A DNA stretch of 64,000 nucleotides. Origin: Candidatus Saccharicenans sp. (lineage in GTDB: Bacteria; Acidobacteriota; Aminicenantia; Aminicenantales; Saccharicenantaceae). This document shows positions 8,658 to 16,660 of the stretch, piece after piece. The notes beneath the pieces were generated by a model. It saw only the letters and a list, made by a program, of their open reading frames with translations. It had not been told where the DNA came from and ran no database searches. How positions within the stretch are numbered: position 1 is the stretch's first letter; each line of letters opens with the position of its first letter. Location: assembly GCA_024653215.1 (NCBI GenBank), contig JANLFU010000001.1:186001-250000 (forward strand), written 5' to 3'. The translations under genes were made by a program, and so were the position numbers.

Positions 8658-8691
8658 TTTCATGATCGTTGAGAACAATTGAGGATAGGGT

Positions 8692-9843
8692 ATGAAGATT
8701 GGAAAACTGTTAAGTGCGGCTATTTTTTTTGTGACTCTTCTTGTTCTTTTTACCTTCTCTCCTGCCGGCCAGACTGGAGAGCGCTGGGTGCATCCGGCCT
8801 GCAAACCCCTGGAAGTGAGCAAGAAGGGACCATTTGTCCTGATGCCTGACGGCGCCCTGGCCACGGTCGATGACCGGGGCTTTTCGGTCAGCCGGGACGG
8901 TGGACAAACCTGGTCGCCACCGGTCTTTGTCTGCCAGGGGCTCAACCCGGCCGAGCCGGCTTCCTATTACCTTTTGCGCACGAGGAATAACGTTCTTATC
9001 CTGGTTTATTTGAATTTCGAAGGCCGGAAGTTCAGCTGGGATAACGAGAGAAACGAGCCGGGCGATTGCCGCCTGGAAATCTGGGCCGTACGGAGCCTGG
9101 ATGGCGGTCGGACCTGGGTTGATAACCAGCGGATACTCGAGGGTTATAACCCAAATTTCTTCGGGCTGATCCAGCTGTCCAGCGGCCGGGTGGTGGTACC
9201 GTTGCAGCACCTGGTGGCCGACCCCGGGCGCCTGGTGACCTGTTCTTTTTATTCTGACGATGACGGCCTGACCTGGAGACGCAGCAACTGGATTGACCTG
9301 GGCGGGCACGGTCATCATGATGGGGCCTTCGAACCGACGATTGCCGAGCTGCCTGACGGGCGGGTCTTGATGCTGATCAGAACCGGGCTGGACCGTTTCT
9401 GGCAGGCCATTTCCGAGGACGGAAAGTACTGGCGCACAATACAACCATCCAGGATCGAGGCCAGCAGTTCTCCCGGATATCTCCTGCGCCTCAGCAGCGG
9501 TCGCTATGCCCTGGTCTGGAACAGGCTGAATCCAGAAGGCCGGGTCTTGGAAAAAACCAGGCCGACACCTTTCCATTCGGAACTTCCGGCTTCCTGGCAC
9601 CGGGAGGAGCTGAGCCTGGCCTTTTCGGATGATGGATTTAACTGGTCCCGGCCGGTGGTCATCGCCCGCCAGCCTGGCGGCCAGCTCAGCTATCCCTATG
9701 TCTTCGAGCCCGAGCCCGGCGTCCTCTGGGTAATCGCCGGCTTTGCCTTCCGGAAATCCTGGCAGGACCCGGACCCGCTGGCTCTTAAGCTGCGCGAGGC
9801 GGATTTTGTTGGGTCCGGGAAAAAGAAAATGTCAGAAAGGTGA
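8692..9843 (+). CDS. Secreted BNR-repeat sialidase-family protein
   Basis: A signal peptide (hydrophobic SAAIFFVTLLVLFTF) is followed by a six-bladed propeller. Asp boxes are visible as SRDGGQTW, SLDGGRTW, SDDDGLTW, the looser SEDGKYW and SDDGFNW at roughly regular spacing. Catalytic-type features of exo-sialidases may be present (EPTIAELPDGR), but I cannot confirm the arginine triad by eye, so the substrate is open. Many proteins with this look are general glycan-active or glycan-binding propellers. It would act outside the cytoplasm. The D-aminopeptidase gene follows 97 bases later on the same strand. Confidence 0.75.
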   Translation: MKIGKLLSAAIFFVTLLVLFTFSPAGQTGERWVHPACKPLEVSKKGPFVLMPDGALATVDDRGFSVSRDGGQTWSPPVFVCQGLNPAEPASYYLLRTRNNVLILVYLNFEGRKFSWDNERNEPGDCRLEIWAVRSLDGGRTWVDNQRILEGYNPNFFGLIQLSSGRVVVPLQHLVADPGRLVTCSFYSDDDGLTWRRSNWIDLGGHGHHDGAFEPTIAELPDGRVLMLIRTGLDRFWQAISEDGKYWRTIQPSRIEASSSPGYLLRLSSGRYALVWNRLNPEGRVLEKTRPTPFHSELPASWHREELSLAFSDDGFNWSRPVVIARQPGGQLSYPYVFEPEPGVLWVIAGFAFRKSWQDPDPLALKLREADFVGSGKKKMSER

Positions 9844-9940
9844 AAGAAAAGCCGGCTGGCGGGCGTTCTGGAACTAGAACTGGCCTGACCAGATTAGATA
9901 GATTGGATATGGTTCATTTAATTATAACCGGGAGGAAGAA

Positions 9941-10840
9941 ATGAAACGCAGAACAGGCCTGGCTTTGCTGTTGGTGGTCCTGTTTTCCTTCCTGGCCTGG
10001 CCACTGTCAGGTCAGGAACGAAAGCCCAAGATTTATATCTCGGTTGACATTGAAGGCATTGCCCACGTGGTCAATGCCCAGACTGCGGCCGGGCAGTTTG
10101 ACTACGAGCGCGGGAGGAGGCTGATGACGGGAGAAGTAAATGCGGCCATCGAAGGCTGCCTGGCAGCCGGGGCGGGGGAGATTGTCGTTTCCGACTCGCA
10201 CGGCAATGCCCAGAACATTATCCCCGAAGAGCTTAATGAAAAAGCCTATCTGATCAGGTCCTTTCCTCGTCCGCTGCTTCAGATGGAAGGGATTGACGGT
10301 AGCTTTGACGGGGTCATTTTCATAGGTTATCACCCGAAGGAGGGAACGCCCGAGGCCAACCTTTCCCACACCATCTGGGGAACCAAGTTTGCCGAAATCA
10401 GGGTGAACGGCCAGGTGGTTTCCGAGGCCCTGTTCAACGCGGCCGTGGCCGGTCATTTCGGCGTCCCGGTGATCATGGTCTGCGGGGACCAGAACGTGGT
10501 CAGAGAAGCCCGGGAAAATCTTGGCCCGGTGGAAACCGTTATGACCAAGGAATCGCTGGGATTCCTCTCGGCCAGGTCGGCCCATCCCAGGGTCATCCAG
10601 GCCGAAATCAGGCAGAAAGCGGAACAGGCCGTCAAAAGAATCCGGGAATTCAAGCCTTACTCCGTTAAGAAACCGGTCGTCCTCGACCTGGCTTTTAAGA
10701 ATATTTTCGATGCCGAGACCACGGCTTACCTGCCCTGGGTTAAGAGAACGGAAGGAAAGGCGGTTCGGGTGGAATTCAAGGATATGCTGGAAGCCAACCG
10801 CTTTATAACCGCCCTTTTTGCCATCAACAACCGGACCTGA
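9941..10840 (+). CDS. Secreted D-aminopeptidase, peptidase family M55 (DppA-like)
   Basis: GGGAGGA lies just before ATG 9941. After a signal peptide (residues 1-24) the product shows the M55 metal-ligand motifs: SVDIEG (Asp and Glu ligands), SDSHG, GYH and a Glu in VSEALFNAA. The family is exemplified by Bacillus DppA, a zinc enzyme that releases N-terminal D-amino acids. The length of 299 residues fits the family plus leader. An exported form suggests use of D-amino-acid peptides from peptidoglycan or from the surroundings. It stands between the sialidase-like gene and the Kef antiporter. Confidence 0.88.
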   Translation: MKRRTGLALLLVVLFSFLAWPLSGQERKPKIYISVDIEGIAHVVNAQTAAGQFDYERGRRLMTGEVNAAIEGCLAAGAGEIVVSDSHGNAQNIIPEELNEKAYLIRSFPRPLLQMEGIDGSFDGVIFIGYHPKEGTPEANLSHTIWGTKFAEIRVNGQVVSEALFNAAVAGHFGVPVIMVCGDQNVVREARENLGPVETVMTKESLGFLSARSAHPRVIQAEIRQKAEQAVKRIREFKPYSVKKPVVLDLAFKNIFDAETTAYLPWVKRTEGKAVRVEFKDMLEANRFITALFAINNRT

Positions 10841-11009
10841 TAGAAGATTCAACCGGACAGGAGTCCAGCTGAACGCACCCCGGCCGAAGAGTCTTCTTTG
10901 GTCCTGCAGCGCAGGAATCAGGTAGCCTCTGCCTGCGGATGCTGATAGCAATTTTCGTAATGGTCGCCCAACTTTCATCAGGGGTTGGCAGGGACCAGGC
11001 TAATTCAGG

Positions 11010-11038
11010 TTGCCATAACCCCGGATTTGTTGTAATTA
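11010..11038 (+). promoter_or_regulatory. Predicted promoter for the Kef-type antiporter gene
   Basis: TTGCCA (11010-11015), a 17-base spacer and TAATTA (11033-11038) match a housekeeping promoter. The start would be about 35 bases before the ATG at 11080. Confidence 0.35.
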
Positions 11039-11079
11039 AAGAAAGTTCAGGACTCTGATTTTCTGGGCAAGAAAGTAAT

Positions 11080-13053
11080 ATGACACTTTTCCTTCTGGCC
11101 GAGCTGCTGACGGTCCTGCTGGCTTCAATTCTGGTAATTGTCCTCTTCAACCGGCTGCGGGTTCCGGCGGTGGTCGGCTTCCTGATCACCGGCATCATCA
11201 TCGGCCCCGGCGGACTGGCCCTGGTCAAGAACCCGGGGGTGATCAATGCCCTGGCCGAGATCGGGGTGATGATGCTTCTTTTTATCATCGGCATTGAATT
11301 CTCCCTGGAGCGGTTGCAGAGAATCCAGCACTATTTCTGGTTCGGCGGCAGCCTGCAGGTGCTGATAACTGTGGCCGTGGTCAGCCTGCTATCAAGGATC
11401 CTGGGGGCCACGGTGGAGGTGGCCATTACCTATGGCTTCCTGGTGGCCCTGAGTTCCACGGCGGTGGTGCTGAGATTGTTGTCGGACCGGGAGCAGGTGG
11501 ATGCCCCTCACGGCCAGGTTTCCATGGGCATCCTGATTTTTCAGGACATGGCCCTGGTGCCCATGCTGGCTCTAATTCCGCTTCTGGCCAATCTTCAGGC
11601 CGTGTCCCTGACGGCCCTGGGCGGGCGTTTTTTTCTGAGCCTGGCAGCGGTGGCGGCCGTCTTCTTCGTGGCCAGGAAAGTCATGCCAGCCATCATCTCG
11701 GTCATCGTCAGGACCAGGATCAAGGAGATTTTCTTGATGTCGGCCCTGCTGGCCTGTCTGGGCATGGCCTACCTAACTTCCTCTCTCGGCCTGTCCCTGG
11801 CCCTAGGGGCTTTTCTGGCCGGCATAATCATCTCCGAATCCTACTACAGCCACCAGGTGGTCTCTGACATACTGCCGTTCAAGGATGTCTTTAATAGCCT
11901 GTTCTTTGTGTCCATCGGCCTGCTGCTTGATACCCGGCTGGCCTGGAACCTGGGCTGGCGGGTGCTGGCGGTGGTGGCCGGCATTGTTTTGCTTAAGTTA
12001 GGAATCGTGTTCTTAACGGTCAGGTTGCTAAGATTCAACGCCCGGATTTCCCTGCTGACTGCCCTGGGTCTGGCCCAGATCGGAGAGTTTTCCTTTGTCC
12101 TGGCCGGCGTGGCCAGGGAAAATGGATTGCTGACCGGACAGGCCTTCCAGGTTTTCGTGGCCTCTTCGGTCCTGACCATTCTGCTTACCCCGCTGCTCAT
12201 GGAAATCGGTCCCAGGCTGGCTGAAAGAATTCGCGACAGGTCGGGCCGGCCGGTCAGCCCGGAGCTGGCCAGCATTAAAGCCCAGTCACTCCAGGACCAT
12301 GTGATCATTGCCGGATTCGGTCTTAACGGCCGAAACCTGGCCCGGGTGCTGAAGGAGACCGGAATTTCCTATGTCATTGTCGAGATCAATCCCGATACTT
12401 TTCGGGACGCCTGCCGGGGCGGAGAGCCTGTGATTTTCGGCGACGCTTCCAGCCAGGTCATCCTGAATGAAGCCGGGCTGGACCGGGCCCGGGCCCTGGT
12501 GGTGGCCATCTCCGACCCGGACGGGGCCAGGAGAGCGGTCCATACCGCCAGGAGTCTGAACCCGGAAATCTTTATAATCGTCCGGACCCGTTTCGCTTCG
12601 GAAATTGAGGAGCTGTATTCTCTCGGCGCCAATGATGTCATTCCCGAGGAGTTTGAAACCTCGATTGAAATCTTTGTCCGGGTCCTGGAAAAATATCACC
12701 TGCCGCGAAACATCATCAACACCCAGGTGCAGATTATCCGGAGCGAACGGTATGGAATCCTCCGGGGAGCCCGTTCCTCGTCCCGCCGTCTCTCGGAAAA
12801 AATCTACGATTACCTGGAAGCCGGGGTGGTGGAAACCTTTCTGGTCCCGGCCGAGTCCTGGGTGGCCGGAAAAACCCTGGGCGACATCGACCTGCGCGGA
12901 AAAACCGGGGTTACGGTCATTGCTGTCGTCAGGAACGAGAAGACCCATAGCGGTCCCGGGGCTGAATTCCGCCTGGACGAGCATGACATCCTGGTCCTGG
13001 TGGGGGATCACCGGGCCATGGACGAGGCTTTTGCCTATCTGGGGAGGGAGTAG
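11080..13053 (+). CDS. Kef-type K+/H+ antiporter (CPA2) with TrkA-N and TrkA-C domains
   Basis: Residues about 1-385 form a twelve-span Na+/H+ exchanger-type membrane domain (CPA2) with GFLITGIIIGPGGLAL near the start and SLALGAFLAGIIISES in the middle. Residues about 405-520 are a TrkA-N/RCK domain with the nucleotide loop GFGLNGRNLARVL and a second strand ending in EINPD. A TrkA-C domain ends the 657-residue protein. The architecture matches KefB/KefC/YbaL-type potassium efflux systems gated by nucleotides or thiol adducts. It is a single-gene unit with no KefF-like partner beside it. Confidence 0.88.
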   Translation: MTLFLLAELLTVLLASILVIVLFNRLRVPAVVGFLITGIIIGPGGLALVKNPGVINALAEIGVMMLLFIIGIEFSLERLQRIQHYFWFGGSLQVLITVAVVSLLSRILGATVEVAITYGFLVALSSTAVVLRLLSDREQVDAPHGQVSMGILIFQDMALVPMLALIPLLANLQAVSLTALGGRFFLSLAAVAAVFFVARKVMPAIISVIVRTRIKEIFLMSALLACLGMAYLTSSLGLSLALGAFLAGIIISESYYSHQVVSDILPFKDVFNSLFFVSIGLLLDTRLAWNLGWRVLAVVAGIVLLKLGIVFLTVRLLRFNARISLLTALGLAQIGEFSFVLAGVARENGLLTGQAFQVFVASSVLTILLTPLLMEIGPRLAERIRDRSGRPVSPELASIKAQSLQDHVIIAGFGLNGRNLARVLKETGISYVIVEINPDTFRDACRGGEPVIFGDASSQVILNEAGLDRARALVVAISDPDGARRAVHTARSLNPEIFIIVRTRFASEIEELYSLGANDVIPEEFETSIEIFVRVLEKYHLPRNIINTQVQIIRSERYGILRGARSSSRRLSEKIYDYLEAGVVETFLVPAESWVAGKTLGDIDLRGKTGVTVIAVVRNEKTHSGPGAEFRLDEHDILVLVGDHRAMDEAFAYLGRE

Positions 13054-13221
13054 AGCGGCCGGGCTGAGCGCTGGCAGTGGAGACCGGCCAAACTGGCCCT
13101 GGTTTCTTAAAAAACAGATCTTTCCGAAGCCGGTGACAGCCGGCGACCGGAAAGAGATAAGAATGTAAAATCGCGCTAAGTTATTTTATTTTTTTATGGC
13201 CCGACCATAAAATGAGCCGGG

Positions 13222-13261
13222 AAAAAAAGAGCCCTCCTCCAGACTGGCGGAGGGCTCTTCT
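13222..13261 (-). terminator. Rho-independent terminator after the second PorT barrel
   Basis: AGAGCCCTCC (13228-13237) and GGAGGGCTCT (13249-13258) make an 11-base-loop hairpin with a perfect 10-bp stem. On the minus strand it is followed by a run of T from the A-tract at 13222-13228, the classic layout for ending the gene at 13302-13925. Confidence 0.85.
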
Positions 13262-13301
13262 TATGGCTCAGTGGGTCCAGGCACAGGACCTGGGTCCAGT
13301 G

Positions 13302-13925
13302 TTAAAAAGCAATTCCGATGGTGGCCGACCAGACTCCGTTCTTGACATCCGGCTGGATGCCTTCATCGATGGCAGTCAGCACCTTTTTCAGGCCCAGGCT
13401 GTACCTGACGTCGATCATGAAATGACGGCCGAAATCCAGCCCGGCGCCAAAGATGGCCCCGTAGTCGTTGTTTTCCAGCACGTTTTCTTCCAGGGGAACA
13501 TCCTCGCCATTCAGCTGGAATTTTTCTCTGAGCTTAAAACCGATGGACGGTCCGGCAAAGATGGCCGGCTGGATGCCGGGGGTCGGAATCCTTATTTTTA
13601 ACAGCAGGGGAATTTCCACGTAGTCGCCGTAGAGCTTCCCGGTATATTCCCCGAGCGGGTCGTTAATCTGGGAGCCCTTCATGGTGTACAGCACTTCTGG
13701 CTGAATGGTGACAATTTTCCCGATGTTGATGGCCAGGAATATTCCGGCCACCAGTCCGACTTTATTCTTGATGGTTCCTTCCAGGTCCTGGATATCGGCT
13801 CCGGTCAACTTGGCCGCGTTACCCCCGCCGCGAATCCCGAACTGGATTCCGGCCTGGGCCGCGGTCTGACCGGCTACCAGGCAGAGAAACAGGGCAATCA
13901 GAACCGAGGTGAAAAGTTTTTTCAT
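13302..13925 (-). CDS. PorT-family outer-membrane beta-barrel protein (paralogue)
   Basis: GGAGG stands five bases before ATG 13925. The signal peptide (MKKLFTSVLIALFLCLVAG) precedes FGIRGGGNAAKLTG, IVTIQPEVLYTMKG, YVEIPLLLKIRIP and PAIFAGPSIGFKL, the same strand order as the protein at 5397-6050. The C-terminus ends in an alternating strand with final Phe (IGIAF), as barrel assembly signals do. The mature parts differ enough to suggest separate roles. Its own strong terminator lies just downstream, so it is a single-gene unit. Confidence 0.86.
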   Translation of the reverse strand: MKKLFTSVLIALFLCLVAGQTAAQAGIQFGIRGGGNAAKLTGADIQDLEGTIKNKVGLVAGIFLAINIGKIVTIQPEVLYTMKGSQINDPLGEYTGKLYGDYVEIPLLLKIRIPTPGIQPAIFAGPSIGFKLREKFQLNGEDVPLEENVLENNDYGAIFGAGLDFGRHFMIDVRYSLGLKKVLTAIDEGIQPDVKNGVWSATIGIAF

Positions 13926-13985
13926 AATAACCTCCTATTCATAGGTCGCCCAGATAATAAATCCGGGGATGCACTTCTGCCATAC

Positions 13986-13995
13986 CCCCTAGGGG
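13986..13995. promoter_or_regulatory. CTAG-centred 10-bp palindrome upstream of PorT gene
   Basis: CCCCTAGGGG is a perfect palindrome 60 bases upstream of the PorT start. It may be an operator or a chance GC-rich palindrome; nothing else supports a function. Confidence 0.2.
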
Positions 13996-14063
13996 TGAAC
14001 TGGCGGGCTATTTTTTGGTGCCGAACAGGTTTGAGTCCTGGAGTTGACCCGGTTTTTAATTTC

Positions 14064-14092
14064 TTGGCTCGGGTTGAGCATTGGGGTAAAAT
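14064..14092 (+). promoter_or_regulatory. Predicted promoter for the OsmC-like gene
   Basis: TTGGCT (14064-14069), a 17-base spacer and TAAAAT (14087-14092) form a plausible housekeeping promoter. Transcription would start near 14099, 32 bases before ATG 14131. Confidence 0.4.
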
Positions 14093-14130
14093 ACAGGAGC
14101 AGAATTTATTGAGAAGAGACGGAGGCTTCT

Positions 14131-14535
14131 ATGAACGACAGGGAAATCCGGGTGACCTTTGAGGGCAACCTTAAAGTGAAAGCTGAATACAGGGGCATGA
14201 GTATCCTGACCGACCAGCCGGCCTATGCCGGCGGAGACGGGTCCGCGCCCGCTCCGTTTGACCTGTTTCTGGCTTCGATTGCCACCTGTGCCGGCTACTA
14301 TGTGCTGGCTTTCTGCAAACAGAGAGGCCTGGCCACGGAAGGCATCTACCTGACCATGTCCATGGAAAAGGGGCCGGCCTCCAAGATGATTGAAAAAATA
14401 AGAATAGAAATACACCTGCCATCGGATTTTCCGGATAAGTATAAAGAGGCGGTGGTCAGGGCTGCCGACCAGTGCGCGGTGAAAGCTCACATCCTCAAGG
14501 CCCCGGCTTTTGAGGTGCTGACCGTTCAGGGCTGA
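14131..14535 (+). CDS. OsmC/Ohr-family protein
   Basis: GGAGG lies six bases before the ATG. The 134-residue product has the family's two reactive cysteines: C53 in ATCAGYY and C115 in DQCAVKAH, with a further C62. It has the usual swapped alpha/beta layout and is cytoplasmic. OsmC and Ohr enzymes reduce organic hydroperoxides with these cysteines; the YhfA-like branch, which this resembles in its start and FDLFLASIATC motif, is less well defined. The PAP2-type gene follows after 26 bases and may be cotranscribed, though their functions are not obviously linked. Confidence 0.82.
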   Translation: MNDREIRVTFEGNLKVKAEYRGMSILTDQPAYAGGDGSAPAPFDLFLASIATCAGYYVLAFCKQRGLATEGIYLTMSMEKGPASKMIEKIRIEIHLPSDFPDKYKEAVVRAADQCAVKAHILKAPAFEVLTVQG

Positions 14536-14561
14536 CCCGAAGGCAGGGAGCCGCCATAATC

Positions 14562-15440
14562 ATGAACCAAGAGTCAGGCCGGGCAAAGTTGTTTCCGGCG
14601 GAAAAGCTGATCATCCTTTCAATTTCCTTTTTTTCTTCTATCCTCCTGGTTGATTACTTTCTGAGAAGGAACCGTGAAGTTTTCCTGGTCCCGGTCAGCC
14701 TGGCCATAATTTTGGTCTTTTTATACGTGCCTCAAATCCGGCAGAGATACGCCGAAAACCAAGCGCGCCTTTTCCTTTTGTCCGCCCTTACTCTGCCCGG
14801 CTATGCTTATCTTTACAAGCTGGCCGGGGCTCTGGTTCAGTTTCTCCGGCGCCCGTGGCAGGATGAGCTCCTGGCCCGCCTGGACCTGGCCATCTTCGGC
14901 TTTAATCCCAACCTGGCCCTGAGCGGTTTTCAGCCAGCCTGGTTGACCGAGCTGATGATGTTCTCCTACCTGGCTTACCTGCCCCTGGTAGCCGGGCTGG
15001 CTTACGTGCTTTTTCGCAGCAGGGGTCAGGCCGGCCTTCAGTCTTATGCCTTTACCCTTGGCCTGGCCTACCTGACCTGCTTCCTGTTTTTTATCCTGGT
15101 CCCGGCTTCCAGCCCCAGGTTCTACTTCCAGGGCCTGGCCCCGGAAGGCGGGCTTATTTTTCGCCGCTTGATGAACCTGGTGGAGACCTCGGCTCAGTAC
15201 CGAGGCGGCTCTTTTCCCTCGGCTCACTGTGCTGCCGGGACGGTTATGCTGTATTTCTCGTTGAAGGCTGGTAAAAAAGTAGCTCTGGTGGTTATCCCTC
15301 TGATTATCCTGTTTTTTGTCAGCACAGTTTATGGCCAGTATCATTATGCGGTCGATGTGCTGGCCGGGATCATGGTCGGGTTGGCCGCAATTCCGGTTTC
15401 TAAAATGGTTCTCCGCGACAGGTTGCCAGGTTTAAAATGA
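14562..15440 (+). CDS. PAP2-superfamily integral membrane phosphatase/phosphotransferase
   Basis: The 292-residue product has about six membrane spans. The active-site motifs of the PAP2 superfamily are present in the C-terminal half: GGSFPSAHCAAG (proton-donor His) and QYHYAVDVLAG (nucleophile His plus Asp). The longer N-terminal membrane part resembles the PAP2_3 / inositol-phosphoceramide-synthase-like group rather than short undecaprenyl-PP phosphatases. A role in lipid phosphate removal or head-group transfer in the inner membrane is inferred. It lies 26 bases after the OsmC-like gene. Confidence 0.78.
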   Translation: MNQESGRAKLFPAEKLIILSISFFSSILLVDYFLRRNREVFLVPVSLAIILVFLYVPQIRQRYAENQARLFLLSALTLPGYAYLYKLAGALVQFLRRPWQDELLARLDLAIFGFNPNLALSGFQPAWLTELMMFSYLAYLPLVAGLAYVLFRSRGQAGLQSYAFTLGLAYLTCFLFFILVPASSPRFYFQGLAPEGGLIFRRLMNLVETSAQYRGGSFPSAHCAAGTVMLYFSLKAGKKVALVVIPLIILFFVSTVYGQYHYAVDVLAGIMVGLAAIPVSKMVLRDRLPGLK

Positions 15441-15538
15441 CCGTTGGCTTCTGGTCGCAACCCGAAAAGTGGTTTATTTAATAAAATTGGAGCGGCGGCT
15501 AGCTCGACTTGTCTGCCGGTCAACGGTCGATCTTTTCT

Positions 15539-16531
15539 TCAGCTTTTTGTTCTGTAACCGAGCCATTGACAGGTGGCTTTAAGGCCTGCCCGCAGACCCC
15601 GGGGCTGGTAACCGAGCTCCCGCTGGGCTTTATTAATAGACACTTCCCAGTTGTGGAGGAAAGTCCGGACCCAGCTTTCTGTTATCAATGGATAGATCCC
15701 CAGCTTCCTGGCTTTCCAGCCTTCCAGTCTGGCCAGGGATAGGGCCGGCGAAGGCGGTATTCTCAGGCGCAGGGCCCGGCGGCCGGAGACCTCTTCCAGC
15801 AGGTCGTAAAAACCGGCCAGAGAGATGTTTTCGTCGCCCAGGAAATAAGCCTGGCCGGCCCGACCGCTGCTCATCAGAAGCTTCAAGCCTGCGACCACGT
15901 CTTCCACGTAGACGTAATTTCCTCTCTCCTGGCCCCGGTTCAAGACCGGACAGAACCTGTACTTCAGGTAGTACTTGATGAGTCTGGTAACGGAGTTGGC
16001 TTCTGACATCAGGCCCGGACCGTAAACCCGGGTCGGGCGGCCGATAACTATTTCCAGGCCCCGGTTCAGATATCCAGGGATAATTTTTTCCGAGAGGGCC
16101 TTGCTGGCTTCGTAGGTTGTGAAGTAAGGAATGTGGTCACGACTGCTGTCTTCTGTTACCGGGGCGGAGCCGGAGGGGCCGCTGACCACGGAAGAGCTGA
16201 CGTAGACCACCCTTTCCAGGCCGGCGGCCAGGGCGGCTTCCAGGATATTTCGAAAACCTTCCACGTTAATTCTATAAAATACTCTGTCGTCCGGGGCCCA
16301 GTTTCTGGCGCAGGCGGCCAGGTGGTAAAGCCGGTGGCATCCGGCCAGGGCTCTTTTAAGGGAGTCCGGGTCCAGCAGATCGACCCTCACTTTTTCTGCG
16401 GGAAGTTTCTTCAGCCAGTCTGGCCCGGGCTGGCTCCGGACCAGCAGGCGGAGTGTTTCTCCGTCGCTGAGAAGGCTTCTGACCAGGTGCCTTCCTATAA
16501 ACCCGGTGCCGCCGGTTACCGCGATAATCAT
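15539..16531 (-). CDS. NAD(P)-dependent epimerase/dehydratase (extended SDR)
   Basis: The start is ATG 16531, immediately before the Rossmann strand: MIIAVTGGTGFIGRHL with the GxxGxxG loop at residues 7-13. The catalytic set is visible as S113/S114 with Y140-x3-K144 (YEASK). The protein has 330 residues, normal for extended SDRs. It resembles dihydroflavonol reductase, 3-beta-HSD and hopanoid-associated sugar-epimerase branches; the substrate cannot be told from sequence by eye. The same frame stays open further upstream across the DUF2961 gene on the other strand, but that extension is a shadow. The gene is divergent from the DUF2961 gene. Confidence 0.83.
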   Translation of the reverse strand: MIIAVTGGTGFIGRHLVRSLLSDGETLRLLVRSQPGPDWLKKLPAEKVRVDLLDPDSLKRALAGCHRLYHLAACARNWAPDDRVFYRINVEGFRNILEAALAAGLERVVYVSSSVVSGPSGSAPVTEDSSRDHIPYFTTYEASKALSEKIIPGYLNRGLEIVIGRPTRVYGPGLMSEANSVTRLIKYYLKYRFCPVLNRGQERGNYVYVEDVVAGLKLLMSSGRAGQAYFLGDENISLAGFYDLLEEVSGRRALRLRIPPSPALSLARLEGWKARKLGIYPLITESWVRTFLHNWEVSINKAQRELGYQPRGLRAGLKATCQWLGYRTKS

Positions 16532-16660
16532 TTTTTCCAGCCCTCGGACACGATCTTTCCGGATTATAGATTTTCTCCAGGCCGGCGGCAACTTCTGGTG
16601 GACGTTGGGCGGCGGTTTGTGGATAATCAGAGTGAACCCATCACCAACTGGAGGTCCAGC

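Noticed and set aside
8710-9600. Antisense frame of 296 codons inside the sialidase-like gene
   Set aside because: Composition shadow: Gly/Gln/Arg/Pro-rich, no ribosome binding site, and the plus-strand product has clear Asp boxes.
9598-9616. TGGCACCGGGAGGAGCTG as a sigma-54 promoter
   Set aside because: It lies inside a coding region and the GG to GC spacing is not ten bases.
10007-10978. Antisense frame of 323 codons over the D-aminopeptidase gene
   Set aside because: The plus-strand gene has all M55 motifs and a strong Shine-Dalgarno; the minus frame matches nothing.
12286-13168. Overlapping frames on both strands at the antiporter 3' end
   Set aside because: They overlap the TrkA-N and TrkA-C domains, which are unbroken in the antiporter frame.
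16133-16660. In-frame upstream extension of the DUF2961 gene
   Set aside because: It is antisense to the epimerase coding region; ATG 16661 has a good GGAGG and begins a signal peptide.
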